Source of the DNA: Streptomyces sp. ML-6
GTDB lineage: Bacteria > Actinomycetota > Actinomycetes > Streptomycetales > Streptomycetaceae
Reading direction: 5' to 3'
Assembly (NCBI RefSeq): GCF_030116705.1
Contig: NZ_JAOTIK010000001.1
Coordinates: 2,882,001-2,946,000, forward strand
Length of the DNA stretch: 64,000 nucleotides
A program made the position numbers and the translations under genes. Every line of letters starts with the position of its first letter. The stretch's first letter is position 1. The notes under the pieces are model-generated. The model was given only the letters and a program-made list of their open reading frames with translations. It was not told the DNA's origin and did not search any database. Positions 1 through 9,157 of this stretch are shown here, piece after piece.

Positions 1-588
1 CCAACGGGCGTACGGGGCACAGGCGTCGAGCATCGCCCCGGTGACCAGCTCGACGTAGCCGGCCGGGTCGTCGGCGTAGTCCGGGGAGACGATGTGGGCG
101 CCGAGGTAGGTGACCTCCTCGGTGTGCCGGGCGGCGATGCGCAGGGCGCGGGCCTCGTCCTCGACGGTGAGGCCGTAGCCGGACTTGGTCTCGAGGGTGG
201 TGGTGCCCTGGCGCAGCGCCTCGGCGAGGTAGCGGGCGACGTTGGCGGAGAGTTCGTCGTCGGTGGCGGCGCGGGTCGCGGCGACCGTGGTCCTGATGCC
301 GCCCGCGCTGTAGGCGCGGCCGGACATCCGGGCGTTGAACTCCTCGGTGCGGTCGCCCGCGAACACGAGGTGGGAGTGGGAGTCGACGAAGCCGGGGATC
401 GCCGCCCGGCCGCCCGCGTCGACGGCGTTGTCAGTGGTGGGTGCTTTGCTTGATTCACCGGCCCAGACGATCCGGTCGTCCTCGATGACGACGGCCGCGT
501 CCCGGACCAGGCCCAGGGGGGAATCCGCACGGAGGGAGGGGTCGTTGGTGACCAGGCTCGCGATGTTGGTGATGGCGGTCGTCGTCAT
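1..588 (-). CDS. hutI: Imidazolonepropionase, N-terminal part (runs off window)
   Basis: Hydrolyses 4-imidazolone-5-propanoate to N-formimino-L-glutamate, the third step of histidine degradation in the cytoplasm. I translated the minus strand from the ATG at 588; the frame stays open for 196 codons to the window edge. It begins [20 protein letters not shown] and contains the amidohydrolase metal motif [19 protein letters not shown], the [10 protein letters not shown] stretch and ETKSGYGL, all typical of HutI. The C-terminal half lies outside the window. It is 80 nt downstream of the hutF-like gene in the same direction, so it is probably the last visible member of the hut operon. Family assignment is firm; no regulatory feature is visible in the short gap. 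Confidence 0.93.
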   Translation of the reverse strand, partial: MTTTAITNIASLVTNDPSLRADSPLGLVRDAAVVIEDDRIVWAGESSKAPTTDNAVDAGGRAAIPGFVDSHSHLVFAGDRTEEFNARMSGRAYSAGGIRTTVAATRAATDDELSANVARYLAEALRQGTTTLETKSGYGLTVEDEARALRIAARHTEEVTYLGAHIVSPDYADDPAGYVELVTGAMLDACAPYARW

Positions 589-668
589 CGGGTGGTTGCT
601 CTCCTTGCGGGGGGCGGGTGTCGGGGTCCGGCGGGTGGCCGTCCGGTCGGAGGCCGCCCGCCGGGCTC

Positions 669-2054
669 TCAGCGGTGCAGGGCCGCGACGGCCGAGGCGA
701 GTGCTGCGGGGACGTCCTCGACCAGCGTGTGCCGGCCGTCGCGGACGACGTGCCGTCCCGCCACGACCGTATGGCGCACATCGGCCGCGGAGGCGGCGAA
801 TACGACCGCTTCGGCGGCGAGTCGGGGCACCGGCCCCGCTGTTCTGACGGAGTCCAGGGCCACGGTCGCCAGGTCGGCGGGGGCGCCGGGTTCGATGACG
901 CCCGCCTCCGGCCGGCCGAGGGCGGCGTGACCGTCGGCGGTCGCGGCGCGCAGCAGGGCCGCCGCCGTCCAGTGGCCCCGGGTCCGGGTGCGCAGGCGCT
1001 CGTCGAGTTCCATCGCGCGCGCCTCCTCGAAGAGGTCGATCACGGCGTGGCTGTCGCTGCCGAGGGAGAGCGGCGAGCCCGCCCGCTGGAGGGCGACGGC
1101 CGGGCCGATCCCGTCGGCGAGGTCGCGTTCCGTGGTGGGGCACATGCAGGTGCCGGTCGCCGAGGAGCCGATCAGCGCGATGTCCTCGTCGGTGAGGTGG
1201 GTGTTGTGGATGCCGGTGGTGCGCGGGCCGAGGACGCCGTGGTCGGCGAGGAGCCGGGTGGGCGTGCGGCCGTGGACGGCGAGGCAGGCTTCGTTCTCGG
1301 CGGTCTGCTCGGAGAGGTGGACGTGGAGCGGGGCTTGCCGTTCCTCGGCCCAGGCGGCCACGGTGGCGAGCTGGTCGGCGGGCACGGCGCGCACGGAGTG
1401 GACGGCGGCGCCGATCAGGGCGTGGTCGCCGCCCTTGAGGAGCGAGGCGCGTTCGGCCCATGCCTCCGCGGTGGTGTCGGAGAACCGCAGCTGGTGTCGG
1501 TCCGGCAGCCGGTACCGGGTGGGGCGCTCGCCGAATCCGGCGGAGAGGTAGGCGGTGTCCAGCAGGGTGATCCGGATGCCGGCCTCGCCCGCCGCCGCGA
1601 TCAGGGCCTCGCCCATGGCGTTCGGGTTGTCGTACGGGGTGCCGCCCGGCGCGTGGTGCAGATAGTGGAATTCGCCGACCGCGGTGATGCCGGCCAGCGC
1701 CATCTCGGCGTACACGGCGCGGGCGAGGTCGTAATACGAGTCGGGGGTGAGCCGGGAGGCGACCTGGTACATGGTCTCGCGCCAGGTCCAGAAGGTGCCG
1801 GAGCCGACCTGGACGGTGGAGCGCAGGGCACGGTGGAAGGCGTGCGAGTGGGTGTTGGCGAGGCCGGGGACGGTGAGTCCGCGCAGCACGGTGGCGCCCG
1901 GCGGCGGGGTGGTGACGCCGGTGCGGACGCCCGCGATGATCCCGTCGGAGACGTCCAGGGCGACGCCCGGCTCGACATGGGTGCCGAGCCAGGCGTGGGA
2001 CAGCCAGTACGTCACGGTGGCGGACCGGCCCGCCGGTTCCGTTGTCAGCTGCAC
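669..2054 (-). CDS. hutF: Formimidoylglutamate deiminase (HutF-like)
   Basis: 461-aa amidohydrolase-superfamily enzyme expected to deaminate N-formimino-L-glutamate to N-formylglutamate plus ammonia. Metal-ligand motifs are visible: HSHAFHRAL near residue 70, HVHLSEQ mid-protein, and [15 protein letters not shown] near residue 340. The start is taken as the GTG at 2054 ([10 protein letters not shown]), which overlaps the upstream amidohydrolase stop by 10 nt and implies translational coupling. Longer upstream extensions of this frame read through the neighbouring gene and are not real. Placement between hutU and hutI supports a role in the five-step histidine pathway. An alternative would be another guanidine or formimino deiminase of the same family, which the context makes unlikely. 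Confidence 0.88.
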   Translation of the reverse strand: MQLTTEPAGRSATVTYWLSHAWLGTHVEPGVALDVSDGIIAGVRTGVTTPPPGATVLRGLTVPGLANTHSHAFHRALRSTVQVGSGTFWTWRETMYQVASRLTPDSYYDLARAVYAEMALAGITAVGEFHYLHHAPGGTPYDNPNAMGEALIAAAGEAGIRITLLDTAYLSAGFGERPTRYRLPDRHQLRFSDTTAEAWAERASLLKGGDHALIGAAVHSVRAVPADQLATVAAWAEERQAPLHVHLSEQTAENEACLAVHGRTPTRLLADHGVLGPRTTGIHNTHLTDEDIALIGSSATGTCMCPTTERDLADGIGPAVALQRAGSPLSLGSDSHAVIDLFEEARAMELDERLRTRTRGHWTAAALLRAATADGHAALGRPEAGVIEPGAPADLATVALDSVRTAGPVPRLAAEAVVFAASAADVRHTVVAGRHVVRDGRHTLVEDVPAALASAVAALHR

Positions 2055-3361
2055 GCGAGACCTTCCAGTACGTCGGCGAGTGCGACCACTCCGGCCACGC
2101 AGTCGTCCTCGGTCGCGTGTTCGGCCGGGGAGTGCGAGACGCCGGTGGGGTTCCGTACGAACAGCATGGCGGTGGGGACCGAGGCGGACAAAATACCCGC
2201 GTCGTGTCCGGCGCCGGTGCCGAGGACGGGGACCGGCCGGCCGTCGCCGCTGCCACTGCGGCCGTCGCTGCCACGGCCACGGCCACTGCCGTCGCGGTCC
2301 TTGAGGATCCTGCCGATCTCGTCGCGCAGGGCGTGCTCGAACTCGACGACGGGCGTGAAGGACTCCCGTACGACGTCGAGGTCGATCCCGGCCCGCTCGG
2401 CGTGTTCCCTGGCGGCCCGCTCGATGCCGGTGACCACCGTGTCGAGGGCGGCCTGGTCGGCGGCGCGGGAGTCGAGCCAACCCCGGACGAGGGACGGGAT
2501 CGCGTTGACGCCGTTCGGTTCGACGGAGATCTTGCCGAACGTGGCGACGGCTCCGGCGAGTTCGGCCTCGCGGCGGGCGGCCAGCACGGTCTCGGCGTAC
2601 GTGAGCATGGGGTCGCGCCGGTCGGCCAGGCGGGTGGTGCCCGCGTGGTTGGCCTCGCCGCGGAAGTCGAACCGCCAGCGTCCGTGCGGCCAGATCGCGG
2701 AGGCGATGCCGACCGGGTCGCCGGTGAGGTCGAGGGCGCGCCCCTGCTCGACGTGGAGTTCGACGAACGCGCCGATGCGGGCGAGCCGTTCGGGGTCCGG
2801 GCCGATGGTGCCGGGGTCGTACCCGGCCGCCTCCATGGCCTGCGGCAGGGTGATCCCGGCGCCGTCGCGGAGCCGGTGGGCCGCCTCCGCGGTCAGCTGT
2901 CCGGCGGCGAGCCGGGAGCCCACGCAGGCGAGACCGAACCGGGCCCCCTCCTCGTCGCCGAAGTTGCTGATCGCCAGCGGCCGGACGAACTCCGCTCCCC
3001 TGTGGCGGAGTTCGTCGAGCGCGGCGAAGGAGGAGACCACCCCGAGCGGACCGTCGAAGGCGCCGCCGTCGGGCACGGAGTCGAGGTGCGATCCGGCCAC
3101 GACGGCGTCCCCGGCGAGCGGGTCGCCGAGCCAGGCCCACTGGTTGCCGTTGCGGTCCACCTCGTAGGTGAGCCCGCGCGCCTCGGCCTGGGCGCGGAAC
3201 CAGGCGCGGCAGTCGGCGTCGGCCCCGGTCCAGGCGTAGCGGCGGTAGCCGCCGCTGTCCCGGTTCCGGCCGACCGGCAGCAGTTCCCGCCACATCTCCT
3301 GGAACGACGACGCCCCGGACCGGGAGCCGGCGCCCGTACCGCCCCCGGTCGGCAGGCTCAC
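2045..3361 (-). CDS. M20-family amidohydrolase (allantoate amidohydrolase/carbamoylase type)
   Basis: 438-aa di-zinc peptidase-fold hydrolase of the hydantoinase/carbamoylase/allantoate amidohydrolase family. Visible metal motifs are [32 protein letters not shown] and GAGHDAG. The GTG start at 3361 overlaps the hutU stop (GTGA), and its own stop overlaps the hutF start, so it sits inside a coupled hut operon. No HutG-type N-formylglutamate deformylase is visible here, so I infer that this enzyme may process a late intermediate such as N-formylglutamate. Odd point: a Gly/Ser/Arg/Asp-rich insert (about [20 protein letters not shown]) lies just before the final GAGHDAG zinc motif; I do not know it from the family. 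Confidence 0.85.
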   Translation of the reverse strand: MSLPTGGGTGAGSRSGASSFQEMWRELLPVGRNRDSGGYRRYAWTGADADCRAWFRAQAEARGLTYEVDRNGNQWAWLGDPLAGDAVVAGSHLDSVPDGGAFDGPLGVVSSFAALDELRHRGAEFVRPLAISNFGDEEGARFGLACVGSRLAAGQLTAEAAHRLRDGAGITLPQAMEAAGYDPGTIGPDPERLARIGAFVELHVEQGRALDLTGDPVGIASAIWPHGRWRFDFRGEANHAGTTRLADRRDPMLTYAETVLAARREAELAGAVATFGKISVEPNGVNAIPSLVRGWLDSRAADQAALDTVVTGIERAAREHAERAGIDLDVVRESFTPVVEFEHALRDEIGRILKDRDGSGRGRGSDGRSGSGDGRPVPVLGTGAGHDAGILSASVPTAMLFVRNPTGVSHSPAEHATEDDCVAGVVALADVLEGLACS

Positions 3362-5019
3362 TGGCCGTCCTCCTTCATCGGCACCCGTACGCCCCTGTCG
3401 GCGGCGACCGATTCCGCGATGTCGTACCCGGCGTCGACGTGCCGGATGACGCCCATGCCCGGGTCGTTGGTGAGCACCCGGCGGATCTTCTCGCCGGCCA
3501 GCTCCGTGCCGTCGGCGACGGTCACCTGTCCGGCGTGGATGGACCGTCCCATGCCGACGCCGCCGCCGTGGTGGATGGAGACCCAGGAGGCCCCGGACGC
3601 CACGTTGACCATGGCGTTCAGCAGCGGCCAGTCGGCGATCGCGTCGGACCCGTCGAGCATGGCCTCGGTCTCCCGGTACGGGGAGGCCACGGAGCCGCAG
3701 TCCAGGTGGTCGCGCCCGATGGCCAGCGGGGCGGTCAGTTCGCCGCTCGCCACCATGTCGTTGAAGCGCTCGCCGGCCCGGTCGCGTTCGCCGTGGCCGA
3801 GCCAGCAGATCCGGGCGGGCAGCCCCTGGAAGTGGACGCGCTCGCCGGCCATCCTGATCCAGCGGTGCAGCGACTCGTTCTCCGGGAAGAGGTCGAGGAT
3901 CGCCTTGTCCGTCTTGTGGATGTCGGACGCCTCGCCGGACAGCGCGGCCCAGCGGAACGGGCCCTTGCCCTCGCAGAACAGCGGCCGGATGTAGGCGGGC
4001 ACGAAGCCGGGGAAGTCGAAGGCCCGGTCGTAGCCCGCGAGCTGCGCCTCGCCGCGGATCGAGTTGCCGTAGTCGAAGACCTCGGCCCCGGCGTCCATGA
4101 AGCCGACCATCGCCTCGACGTGCCTGGCCATCGACTCCCGGGCGCGCTGCGTGAAGTCGGCGGGCTTCTCGGCGGCGTACGAGGCCATGTCGTCGAAGTC
4201 GACACCGAGCGGAAGGTACGAGAGCGGGTCGTGCGCGCTGGTCTGGTCGGTGACGATGTCGATCGGCGCCCCCTCGGCGAGCATCCGCGGCAGCAGCTCC
4301 GCCGCGTTGCCCAGCAGCCCGATGGAGAGCGGGCGGCGGGCGTCCCGGGCCTCGGTGGCCAGCTGGAGGGCGTGCTCCAGGGAGTCGGCGCGCACGTCCA
4401 GGTAGCGGTGCTCGATCCGGCGCTCGATGGCGCGCGGGTCGCAGTCGATGCAGATCGCGACGCCGTCGTTCATGGTCACGGCGAGCGGCTGGGCGCCGCC
4501 CATGCCGCCGAGCCCGGCGGTCAGGGTGATCGTCCCGGCCAGCGTCCCGCCGAACTTCTTCGCGGCGACGGCGGCGAAGGTCTCGTACGTGCCCTGGAGG
4601 ATGCCCTGGGTGCCGATGTAGATCCAGGAACCGGCGGTCATCTGGCCGTACATGGTGAGCCCGAGCGCCTCCAGGCGGCGGAACTCCTCCCAGTTCGCCC
4701 AGTCGCCCACCAGGTTGGAGTTGGCGATCAGCACCCGCGGCGCCCACTCGTGCGTCTGCATGACGCCGACCGGGCGCCCGGACTGGACGAGCATCGTCTC
4801 GTCCTGCTTGAGCGTCTTGAGCGTACGCACCATCGCGTCGAAGGAGCGCCAGTCACGGGCGGCCTTCCCGGTGCCGCCGTAGACGACGAGCTTGTCGGGG
4901 TGCTCGGCGACCTCGGGGTCGAGGTTGTTCTGCAGCATGCGCAGGGCGGCTTCCTGCTGCCATCCCAGGGCACTCAGTTCCGTACCGCGCGGTGCCCGTA
5001 CGGGGCGGGGTCCTGACAT
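3358..5019 (-). CDS. hutU: Urocanate hydratase
   Basis: 553-aa urocanase, the usual family length, converting urocanate to 4-imidazolone-5-propanoate with tightly bound NAD+ as electrophile. It begins [20 protein letters not shown]. The NAD-binding loop [10 protein letters not shown] and the conserved cysteine region [16 protein letters not shown] are present, as is [13 protein letters not shown] near the N-terminus. The ATG at 5019 has a strong GAGGAGG ribosome site 8 nt upstream. It is the first gene of the visible hut operon and overlaps the amidohydrolase start by 4 nt. A palindrome at 5050-5074 lies 31 nt upstream of the start codon and may be its operator. Confidence 0.96.
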   Translation of the reverse strand: MSGPRPVRAPRGTELSALGWQQEAALRMLQNNLDPEVAEHPDKLVVYGGTGKAARDWRSFDAMVRTLKTLKQDETMLVQSGRPVGVMQTHEWAPRVLIANSNLVGDWANWEEFRRLEALGLTMYGQMTAGSWIYIGTQGILQGTYETFAAVAAKKFGGTLAGTITLTAGLGGMGGAQPLAVTMNDGVAICIDCDPRAIERRIEHRYLDVRADSLEHALQLATEARDARRPLSIGLLGNAAELLPRMLAEGAPIDIVTDQTSAHDPLSYLPLGVDFDDMASYAAEKPADFTQRARESMARHVEAMVGFMDAGAEVFDYGNSIRGEAQLAGYDRAFDFPGFVPAYIRPLFCEGKGPFRWAALSGEASDIHKTDKAILDLFPENESLHRWIRMAGERVHFQGLPARICWLGHGERDRAGERFNDMVASGELTAPLAIGRDHLDCGSVASPYRETEAMLDGSDAIADWPLLNAMVNVASGASWVSIHHGGGVGMGRSIHAGQVTVADGTELAGEKIRRVLTNDPGMGVIRHVDAGYDIAESVAADRGVRVPMKEDGQ

Positions 5020-5049
5020 GGCGGCGCCTCCTCGCGACTGTAAGTCTCC

Positions 5050-5074
5050 TATTCACATCCTGAAGGTCTGAATA
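5050..5074. promoter_or_regulatory. Imperfect 25-bp palindrome upstream of hutU (candidate operator)
   Basis: Outer arms TATTCA (5050-5055) and TGAATA (5069-5074) are perfect inverted repeats, centred on 5062, with partial complementarity inside. The site is 31-55 nt upstream of the hutU start, where a repressor site would act. The binding protein is unknown; the RpiR-type regulator at 6648-7493 is one candidate. Confidence 0.45.
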
Positions 5075-5090
5075 CTCGTAGTCAACAGCC

Positions 5091-5141
5091 CCGCGCCGCT
5101 GCCGCCCGGACGCGGCGCGGATCGTGTCCGGGCCCGCCCGG
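5091..5141 (-). terminator. Possible terminator downstream of the 188-aa membrane protein
   Basis: CCGCGCCG (5091-5098) pairs with CGGCGCGG (5113-5120). A second small GC hairpin, CCGGGC/GCCCGG, sits near 5128-5141 just after the stop at 5169. No T tract is visible, as is common in Streptomyces. Confidence 0.4.
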
Positions 5142-5168
5142 GAAACGGCTCGGCGCCCGCGCCGGGAC

Positions 5169-5735
5169 TCAGCTCCGGCGCGGCGCCCCGCCGAACGCGG
5201 CGTCCCCCGCCATCGGCCCGGTGGTCCGGTAGCCCTTGACCTGCTTGCCCGCGGGCCGCCCGCGCTCCGTCCAGTCGGTCCGCACCCAGTACAGGACGTC
5301 GTTGCGGTGCTCGGCCCGGCCGATCCGGAGGGCCTTGATCCACAGCCCGGCCCCGGCCCCGGCCAGCGCCAGCCCGCCCGCGCCGGGCAGCAGGAACGCG
5401 CTGGCGACGGCGGCCAGGAACGCCCCCAGCAGCCACCACCGATGCCCGCGCCGCCAGTTGCGCACGGTCACGGCCCGGTCCTGGAGGAAGTCGGACCGCC
5501 CGGCGCGGGTGGCGGCAGTGGCCAGCGCCGTGTACCGCCGGCCGCGCACCAGCGCCACCGCGGCGGCGGTGATCAGGAACAGCGCCGCTCCGGCCAGCAG
5601 CCCGATCCGGCGCCCGGTGAGCCCCGGCACCAGCGCACCGATCGCCGCCGCGAGCAGCCCCGGCCACCACAGCGGCGCGGCCCCGGCCCGTACGATCACG
5701 GCCACCCTCGCCAACGACTGCGCTCCGCGCCCCAC
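5169..5735 (-). CDS. Integral membrane protein of unknown function
   Basis: 188 aa, beginning MGRGAQSLARVAVIVRAGAA. Two hydrophobic hairpins are visible (around residues 25-60 and 100-135), separated by a basic segment ending NWRRGHRWWLL. The C-terminal tail WVRTDWTERGRPAGKQVKGY is hydrophilic. I do not recognise the family. It is co-oriented with hutU but separated by about 150 nt that holds a possible terminator and the hutU palindrome, so it is probably an independent unit. Confidence 0.75.
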   Translation of the reverse strand: MGRGAQSLARVAVIVRAGAAPLWWPGLLAAAIGALVPGLTGRRIGLLAGAALFLITAAAVALVRGRRYTALATAATRAGRSDFLQDRAVTVRNWRRGHRWWLLGAFLAAVASAFLLPGAGGLALAGAGAGLWIKALRIGRAEHRNDVLYWVRTDWTERGRPAGKQVKGYRTTGPMAGDAAFGGAPRRS

Positions 5736-5879
5736 GTCCGTACCTCTCTTTCCACGGCGTCCCCGGCCACCGGCCGGGCTGTCGGGGCCGGAGGGTAGTG
5801 GCCGCAGATGAGCGGGGTCTGAGAAACGGCGAAATGACCGATGCGGGACGACGGTCCCGGCGGGGAGGCGCCCCGGCCG

Positions 5880-6521
5880 TCAGAGCACGATCCCGACCAT
5901 GCCGTTTCCGCCCGCGACACAGCCGAACCGTCCCCGGCAGCAGCGCTCCCAGCCCCCGTGCTCGTCCCCCGCCAGGACCACTTCCCGCCACGGCTCACCG
6001 GCCGGGACGTTCTGCCGGTCCAGACGGAGCGAGAGCTGCGGCACGACCACCCACCCCCGGGCCTCCGGCGGCCGGACTGGTTCCGGGAGCACGGCGAGGG
6101 TGTCCTCGGCGGGGTGCCCGAACAGGTCGACGCCGTCCCACACCGCTCCCGGGCCCCGCGCGCCGGCCCCCGGCTGCCTCTCCATGATCCTGATCTGCGC
6201 GAGCCGGTCCGCCGCGTCCGGTCCCCCGCCGTCCAGGGTCACCCGCACTCCGTCGAACTCGGCAACGACGTTCCACTCCGGCTGGTGGAGGTAGCCGAAG
6301 CACCAGGCGTCATGGGCGTGGCGCGGTGCGGAGTAGTCCGCGAGCGTCAACGCCCCGCACCGCATCCCCTCAAGCGTCCGGGACGCGGCCCTCGCCAACC
6401 GGGCACGGGCCTCCTCGGCCCCCGCCCCGAACCGGAGCGTCCCGGCCCCGCCCGGCAGCTCCACACCGATCCCCGGCAGCAGTTCCAGCACGGCCCCATT
6501 GTCGGGGCCGCCGACGCCCAC
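5880..6521 (-). CDS. Hypothetical protein
   Basis: 213 aa, GTG start at 6521, no signal peptide or membrane segment. It has good Streptomyces coding character and aromatic-rich blocks (HAHDAWCFGYLHQPEWNVV, ARGWVVVPQLSLRLD) suggesting a folded cytoplasmic protein. No family motif recognised. It lies between the RpiR regulator and the small membrane protein, all on the minus strand. Confidence 0.65.
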   Translation of the reverse strand: MGVGGPDNGAVLELLPGIGVELPGGAGTLRFGAGAEEARARLARAASRTLEGMRCGALTLADYSAPRHAHDAWCFGYLHQPEWNVVAEFDGVRVTLDGGGPDAADRLAQIRIMERQPGAGARGPGAVWDGVDLFGHPAEDTLAVLPEPVRPPEARGWVVVPQLSLRLDRQNVPAGEPWREVVLAGDEHGGWERCCRGRFGCVAGGNGMVGIVL

Positions 6522-6647
6522 CCGGCACCCGGATCACCGCCAATGCCTGCCCTGGGCCCGGCGCCGATGCCTGCCCTGGACCCGCCGGTTCACCGCCGAC
6601 GCCTGCCCTGGGCCCTGATCACCGCCCCTGCCCACCCGGCGGCGGCC

Positions 6648-7493
6648 TCACTCCACGAACAGCCCCCGCGCCGCCGCCCGCGCGTCGAACTCCTCCAGCC
6701 GCGCCTGCGCGTCGGGCAGGGCGTCGCACATCGCCTCCAGCAGCACCCGGCCCAGCAGCATGGGCGCGCACGCGGTGTCGAAGGCGAGCCCGGTGCCGAC
6801 GGCGGCCGGGATCAGCAGGTCGCTGTGCCCGGCGACGGGCGCGAAGGCGGAGTCCGCGACGGACACGACGGTCAGCCCCTGTTCCCGCGCGTACGCGAGG
6901 GCGTCCACGACCTCCCTCGGGTACCGGGGCAGCGCGAAGCAGATCAGCGCGGTGGCGCCCGCGCGCCGGGCGGCGTCGATCCGGTCGGGCAGCATGCTGC
7001 CGCCCTCGTCGAGCACCCGGACGTCGGGGTGGACCTTGGCCGCGAAGTACCCGAAGCCGCGCGCCTGCGAGGAGGCGGCCCGCAGCCCGAGCACCGGCAG
7101 CGGGCGCGAGGCCGCCAGCAGCCTGCCCGCGCGCTCGACGGGCCCCGGGTCGGCGAGCAGGTCTGCCAGGTGCCGCAGGTTCTCGATCTCGCCGAGCACC
7201 GCCTGCTGGTACTCGTTGTACGTGTCGTCCCCGTCCCCCGGCGCGGCTTCGGCGGGGGCGACCTCCCGCAGGTGCTTGCGGAGCGCCGGATAGCCGTCGA
7301 AGCCGAGCGCCACGGCGAACCGGGTGACGGACGGCTGGCTGACCCCGGCGAGTTCGGCCAGCTCCACGCTCGACAGGAACGGCACGTCCCCGGCCCTGCG
7401 CACCATCGAGTGCGCGATCCGGCGCTGGGTGGGTGTGAGCCGGCGCCCCTCGAAGAGCTGCTGCAACCGCGCGGCCGGGCCGCTCCCGCTCAT
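6648..7493 (-). CDS. MurR/RpiR-family transcriptional regulator
   Basis: 281 aa. An N-terminal RpiR-type helix-turn-helix covers about residues 15-80 (LTPTQRRIAHSMVRR, then SVELAELAGVSQPSVTRFA). A SIS sugar-isomerase domain follows at about residues 120-270 (GLRAASSQARGFGYFAAK, ICFALPRYPREVV). SIS domains bind sugar phosphates, so the natural ligand is probably a phosphorylated sugar. The ATG at 7493 (MSGSGPAARLQQLFEG) is chosen because the upstream extension is Pro/Gly/Arg low-complexity sequence from a hairpin. An inverted repeat 69 nt upstream (7562-7579) may be its operator. It is near the hut genes, but a link to histidine use is only a guess. Confidence 0.9.
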   Translation of the reverse strand: MSGSGPAARLQQLFEGRRLTPTQRRIAHSMVRRAGDVPFLSSVELAELAGVSQPSVTRFAVALGFDGYPALRKHLREVAPAEAAPGDGDDTYNEYQQAVLGEIENLRHLADLLADPGPVERAGRLLAASRPLPVLGLRAASSQARGFGYFAAKVHPDVRVLDEGGSMLPDRIDAARRAGATALICFALPRYPREVVDALAYAREQGLTVVSVADSAFAPVAGHSDLLIPAAVGTGLAFDTACAPMLLGRVLLEAMCDALPDAQARLEEFDARAAARGLFVE

Positions 7494-7561
7494 GCTGTCC
7501 CCTCGGTCGATCCGGCGCACCATGATCCGGCGCCGACAGATCCATTCAGCCAGCATGGCAT

Positions 7562-7579
7562 CTGCATGTCCATATGCAG
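7562..7579. promoter_or_regulatory. Inverted repeat upstream of the RpiR-type gene
   Basis: CTGCAT (7562-7567) and ATGCAG (7574-7579) flank a 6-nt spacer in an AT-richer patch, about 70 nt upstream of the regulator's start. A candidate autoregulatory site. Confidence 0.4.
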
Positions 7580-7594
7580 CCGGGCCACCGGACC

Positions 7595-7692
7595 CCGGGT
7601 CCGGGTCCGGGTACGAGGGTTCCGGGCACGGGCACGGGTACGGGTTCCGGGCACGGCCCCGTACCCCGCCCCGTACCCGGACCCGGACCCGG
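7595..7692 (-). terminator. Long inverted repeat behind the sigma-factor partner gene
   Basis: A perfect 21-bp inverted repeat (7595-7615 against 7672-7692) begins 3 nt beyond the stop codon at 7696. The loop is filled with GGGTCC/GGGCAC-type short repeats. Position and stability fit a transcription terminator for the minus-strand sigma/membrane-protein operon. Confidence 0.6.
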
Positions 7693-7695
7693 CGC

Positions 7696-8421
7696 TCAGG
7701 ACTCGCCGTCCAGGACCTCGACGACCGAGACCCAGGACTTCCAGCGCTGGGTGTAGACCCGGAGCGTAGGGCCGCCCGGCATCTTCCCGGACCAGGCGGT
7801 GACCTCCTCCGGGCCCGCCACGTCTTCCGGGGCGCCGCCCCGGGCATCCTCCCGTTCCCGTACGTCCTGCGATGCGCCCGGCGTACGGCTCAGGCCGTCC
7901 GCATCCAGTCCGGCGAGCACCGTCCGCAGCTCGTCCCGGGCCGTGGCCTCGTCGTCGTACTCGACGAGGCACCACCGGGCCACGGCCTTGCGCACGCCCC
8001 GGTACTCCTTGGTGTAGCCGATCCGGTCGACCGGGCTCGTCTCGAAAGAGGTGCCCGGGCAGAACGTGCCGAGTCCCGCCCGGTTCAGGAGGTCGCCGCG
8101 GGCGTCGGAGTCGACGGGCCGCCCCTCGTTGTCCTTCCAGCGCCATGTTCCGTACAGCGGTACCTCCTTCGCGGGCAGGGCCACCGCACCGTTCTCGTGG
8201 AACGGATTGTCCGGCGTGGCGGCCACGGTGCCCCGCCCGTCCGGCCGGTCCGGGCCGCCCGGCAACAGGGCCCACGCCCCGGCAGCCATCAGCGCGACCG
8301 TGCACAGGGCCGCCGCACCCGCCCTGCGGCGCGCCCGGCGCCGCTGCCCCCGCCGTCGGATCTCCTCGGCGGCGGGCAGCCGCACCGCGACCCCGTCCAG
8401 CAGTTCCTCGACCTCAGCCAT
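7696..8421 (-). CDS. Single-pass membrane protein, putative partner of the ECF sigma factor
   Basis: 241 aa. The N-terminal region is cytoplasmic and basic (EEIRRRGQRRRARRR), followed by one transmembrane helix at about residues 40-60 (AALCTVALMAAGAWALLP) and a long extracytoplasmic domain with two cysteines. The ATG at 8421 is preferred over the GTG at 8430 because GAGGAG lies 8 nt upstream of it. The start overlaps the sigma-factor stop by 8 nt, so the two are co-translated. Topology and coupling suggest an anti-sigma-like or signal-sensing role. No zinc anti-sigma motif (HxxxCxxC) is visible, so this is inferred from context only. Confidence 0.75.
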   Translation of the reverse strand: MAEVEELLDGVAVRLPAAEEIRRRGQRRRARRRAGAAALCTVALMAAGAWALLPGGPDRPDGRGTVAATPDNPFHENGAVALPAKEVPLYGTWRWKDNEGRPVDSDARGDLLNRAGLGTFCPGTSFETSPVDRIGYTKEYRGVRKAVARWCLVEYDDEATARDELRTVLAGLDADGLSRTPGASQDVREREDARGGAPEDVAGPEEVTAWSGKMPGGPTLRVYTQRWKSWVSVVEVLDGES

Positions 8422-8932
8422 GGTCCGCACTCCTCACTCGCCCGGCGGTGACAAGGGGATCGGCCAGCCGCTCGCCGAGCACCTTGCGGGCCCGGTGGAG
8501 CCGGGTCCGTACCGCACCGTTCGACACTCCCGTCTCACGCGCCACGTCTTCCACCGGCAGGTCCAGCAGGTGGTGCAGGACCACGGTCCGGCGTTGCTCG
8601 GCGGTCAGCTCGCCGAGGGCGTCCAGCAGCGCCACCCGGTCCGCCGAGAGGCCGGGCACGTCCGCGGGCGGCCCGTGCCGGAAGTGCGCGCGCACCCGGT
8701 TGCGCGTCCTGCGCCAGGTGCTGATCGCCAGCCGGACCGCCACCGTCCGCACCCAGGGCAGCGGATCGCCCTCGCGCACCAGCCGGTCCCAGCGCTGCCA
8801 CGCCCGTACGTACGCCTCCTGCACCGCGTCCTCCGCCTCCGCCAGATCACCGGTCGTCGCGTAGACGGTGGCGACCAACCGCTTGGCCGTGGCCGTGTAG
8901 AACGCGTCAAAATCCTCGGCCCCCGTCGGCAT
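8414..8932 (-). CDS. ECF-type RNA polymerase sigma factor (SigE-like family)
   Basis: 172 aa from the ATG at 8932 (MPTGAEDFDAFYTAT); an in-frame ATG at 8950 would add six residues. Region 2 is seen in VYATTGDLAEAEDAVQEAY and region 4 in LTAEQRRTVVLHHLLDLP followed by a helix-turn-helix ending NGAVRTRLHRARKVL. Length and layout fit the actinobacterial SigE-family ECF sigmas that are encoded next to a membrane protein. It overlaps the downstream membrane-protein gene. Three near-identical direct repeats (8946-8993) lie directly upstream. Confidence 0.9.
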   Translation of the reverse strand: MPTGAEDFDAFYTATAKRLVATVYATTGDLAEAEDAVQEAYVRAWQRWDRLVREGDPLPWVRTVAVRLAISTWRRTRNRVRAHFRHGPPADVPGLSADRVALLDALGELTAEQRRTVVLHHLLDLPVEDVARETGVSNGAVRTRLHRARKVLGERLADPLVTAGRVRSADHG

Positions 8933-8945
8933 GGTCCTCCGTCCG

Positions 8946-8993
8946 TTCATCCCCCGGAAACTGTCATCGCCCGGGAACGGTTCATCGCCCGGA
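8946..8993. repeat. Three short direct repeats upstream of the ECF sigma gene
   Basis: TCATC followed by a C-rich CCCGG block occurs at 8947, 8964 and 8982 (spacing 17-18 nt, close to two helical turns). Regular phasing upstream of a sigma gene suggests a regulator-binding array. Confidence 0.4.
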
Positions 8994-9157
8994 CGCTGTT
9001 CTCAGCTCTTCCCTCACCAGGTACACGCACCGGCGGTGGCGGATGTTACGGACGACTTTCCGGGACTCCCGCCGACTCCCCCCGTGAGGCGTTCCCCCGG
9101 AAAAGAGGGGGGACAGCCCCACTGCGCGCGGGACCGCCGGTTCCTAGCCTGAGGGGC

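Noticed and set aside
618..3167. Very long open frame on the plus strand opposite the hut genes
   Set aside because: High-GC DNA opens antisense frames; the protein is Gly/Arg/Val-rich without motifs, while the minus-strand genes carry clear catalytic motifs.
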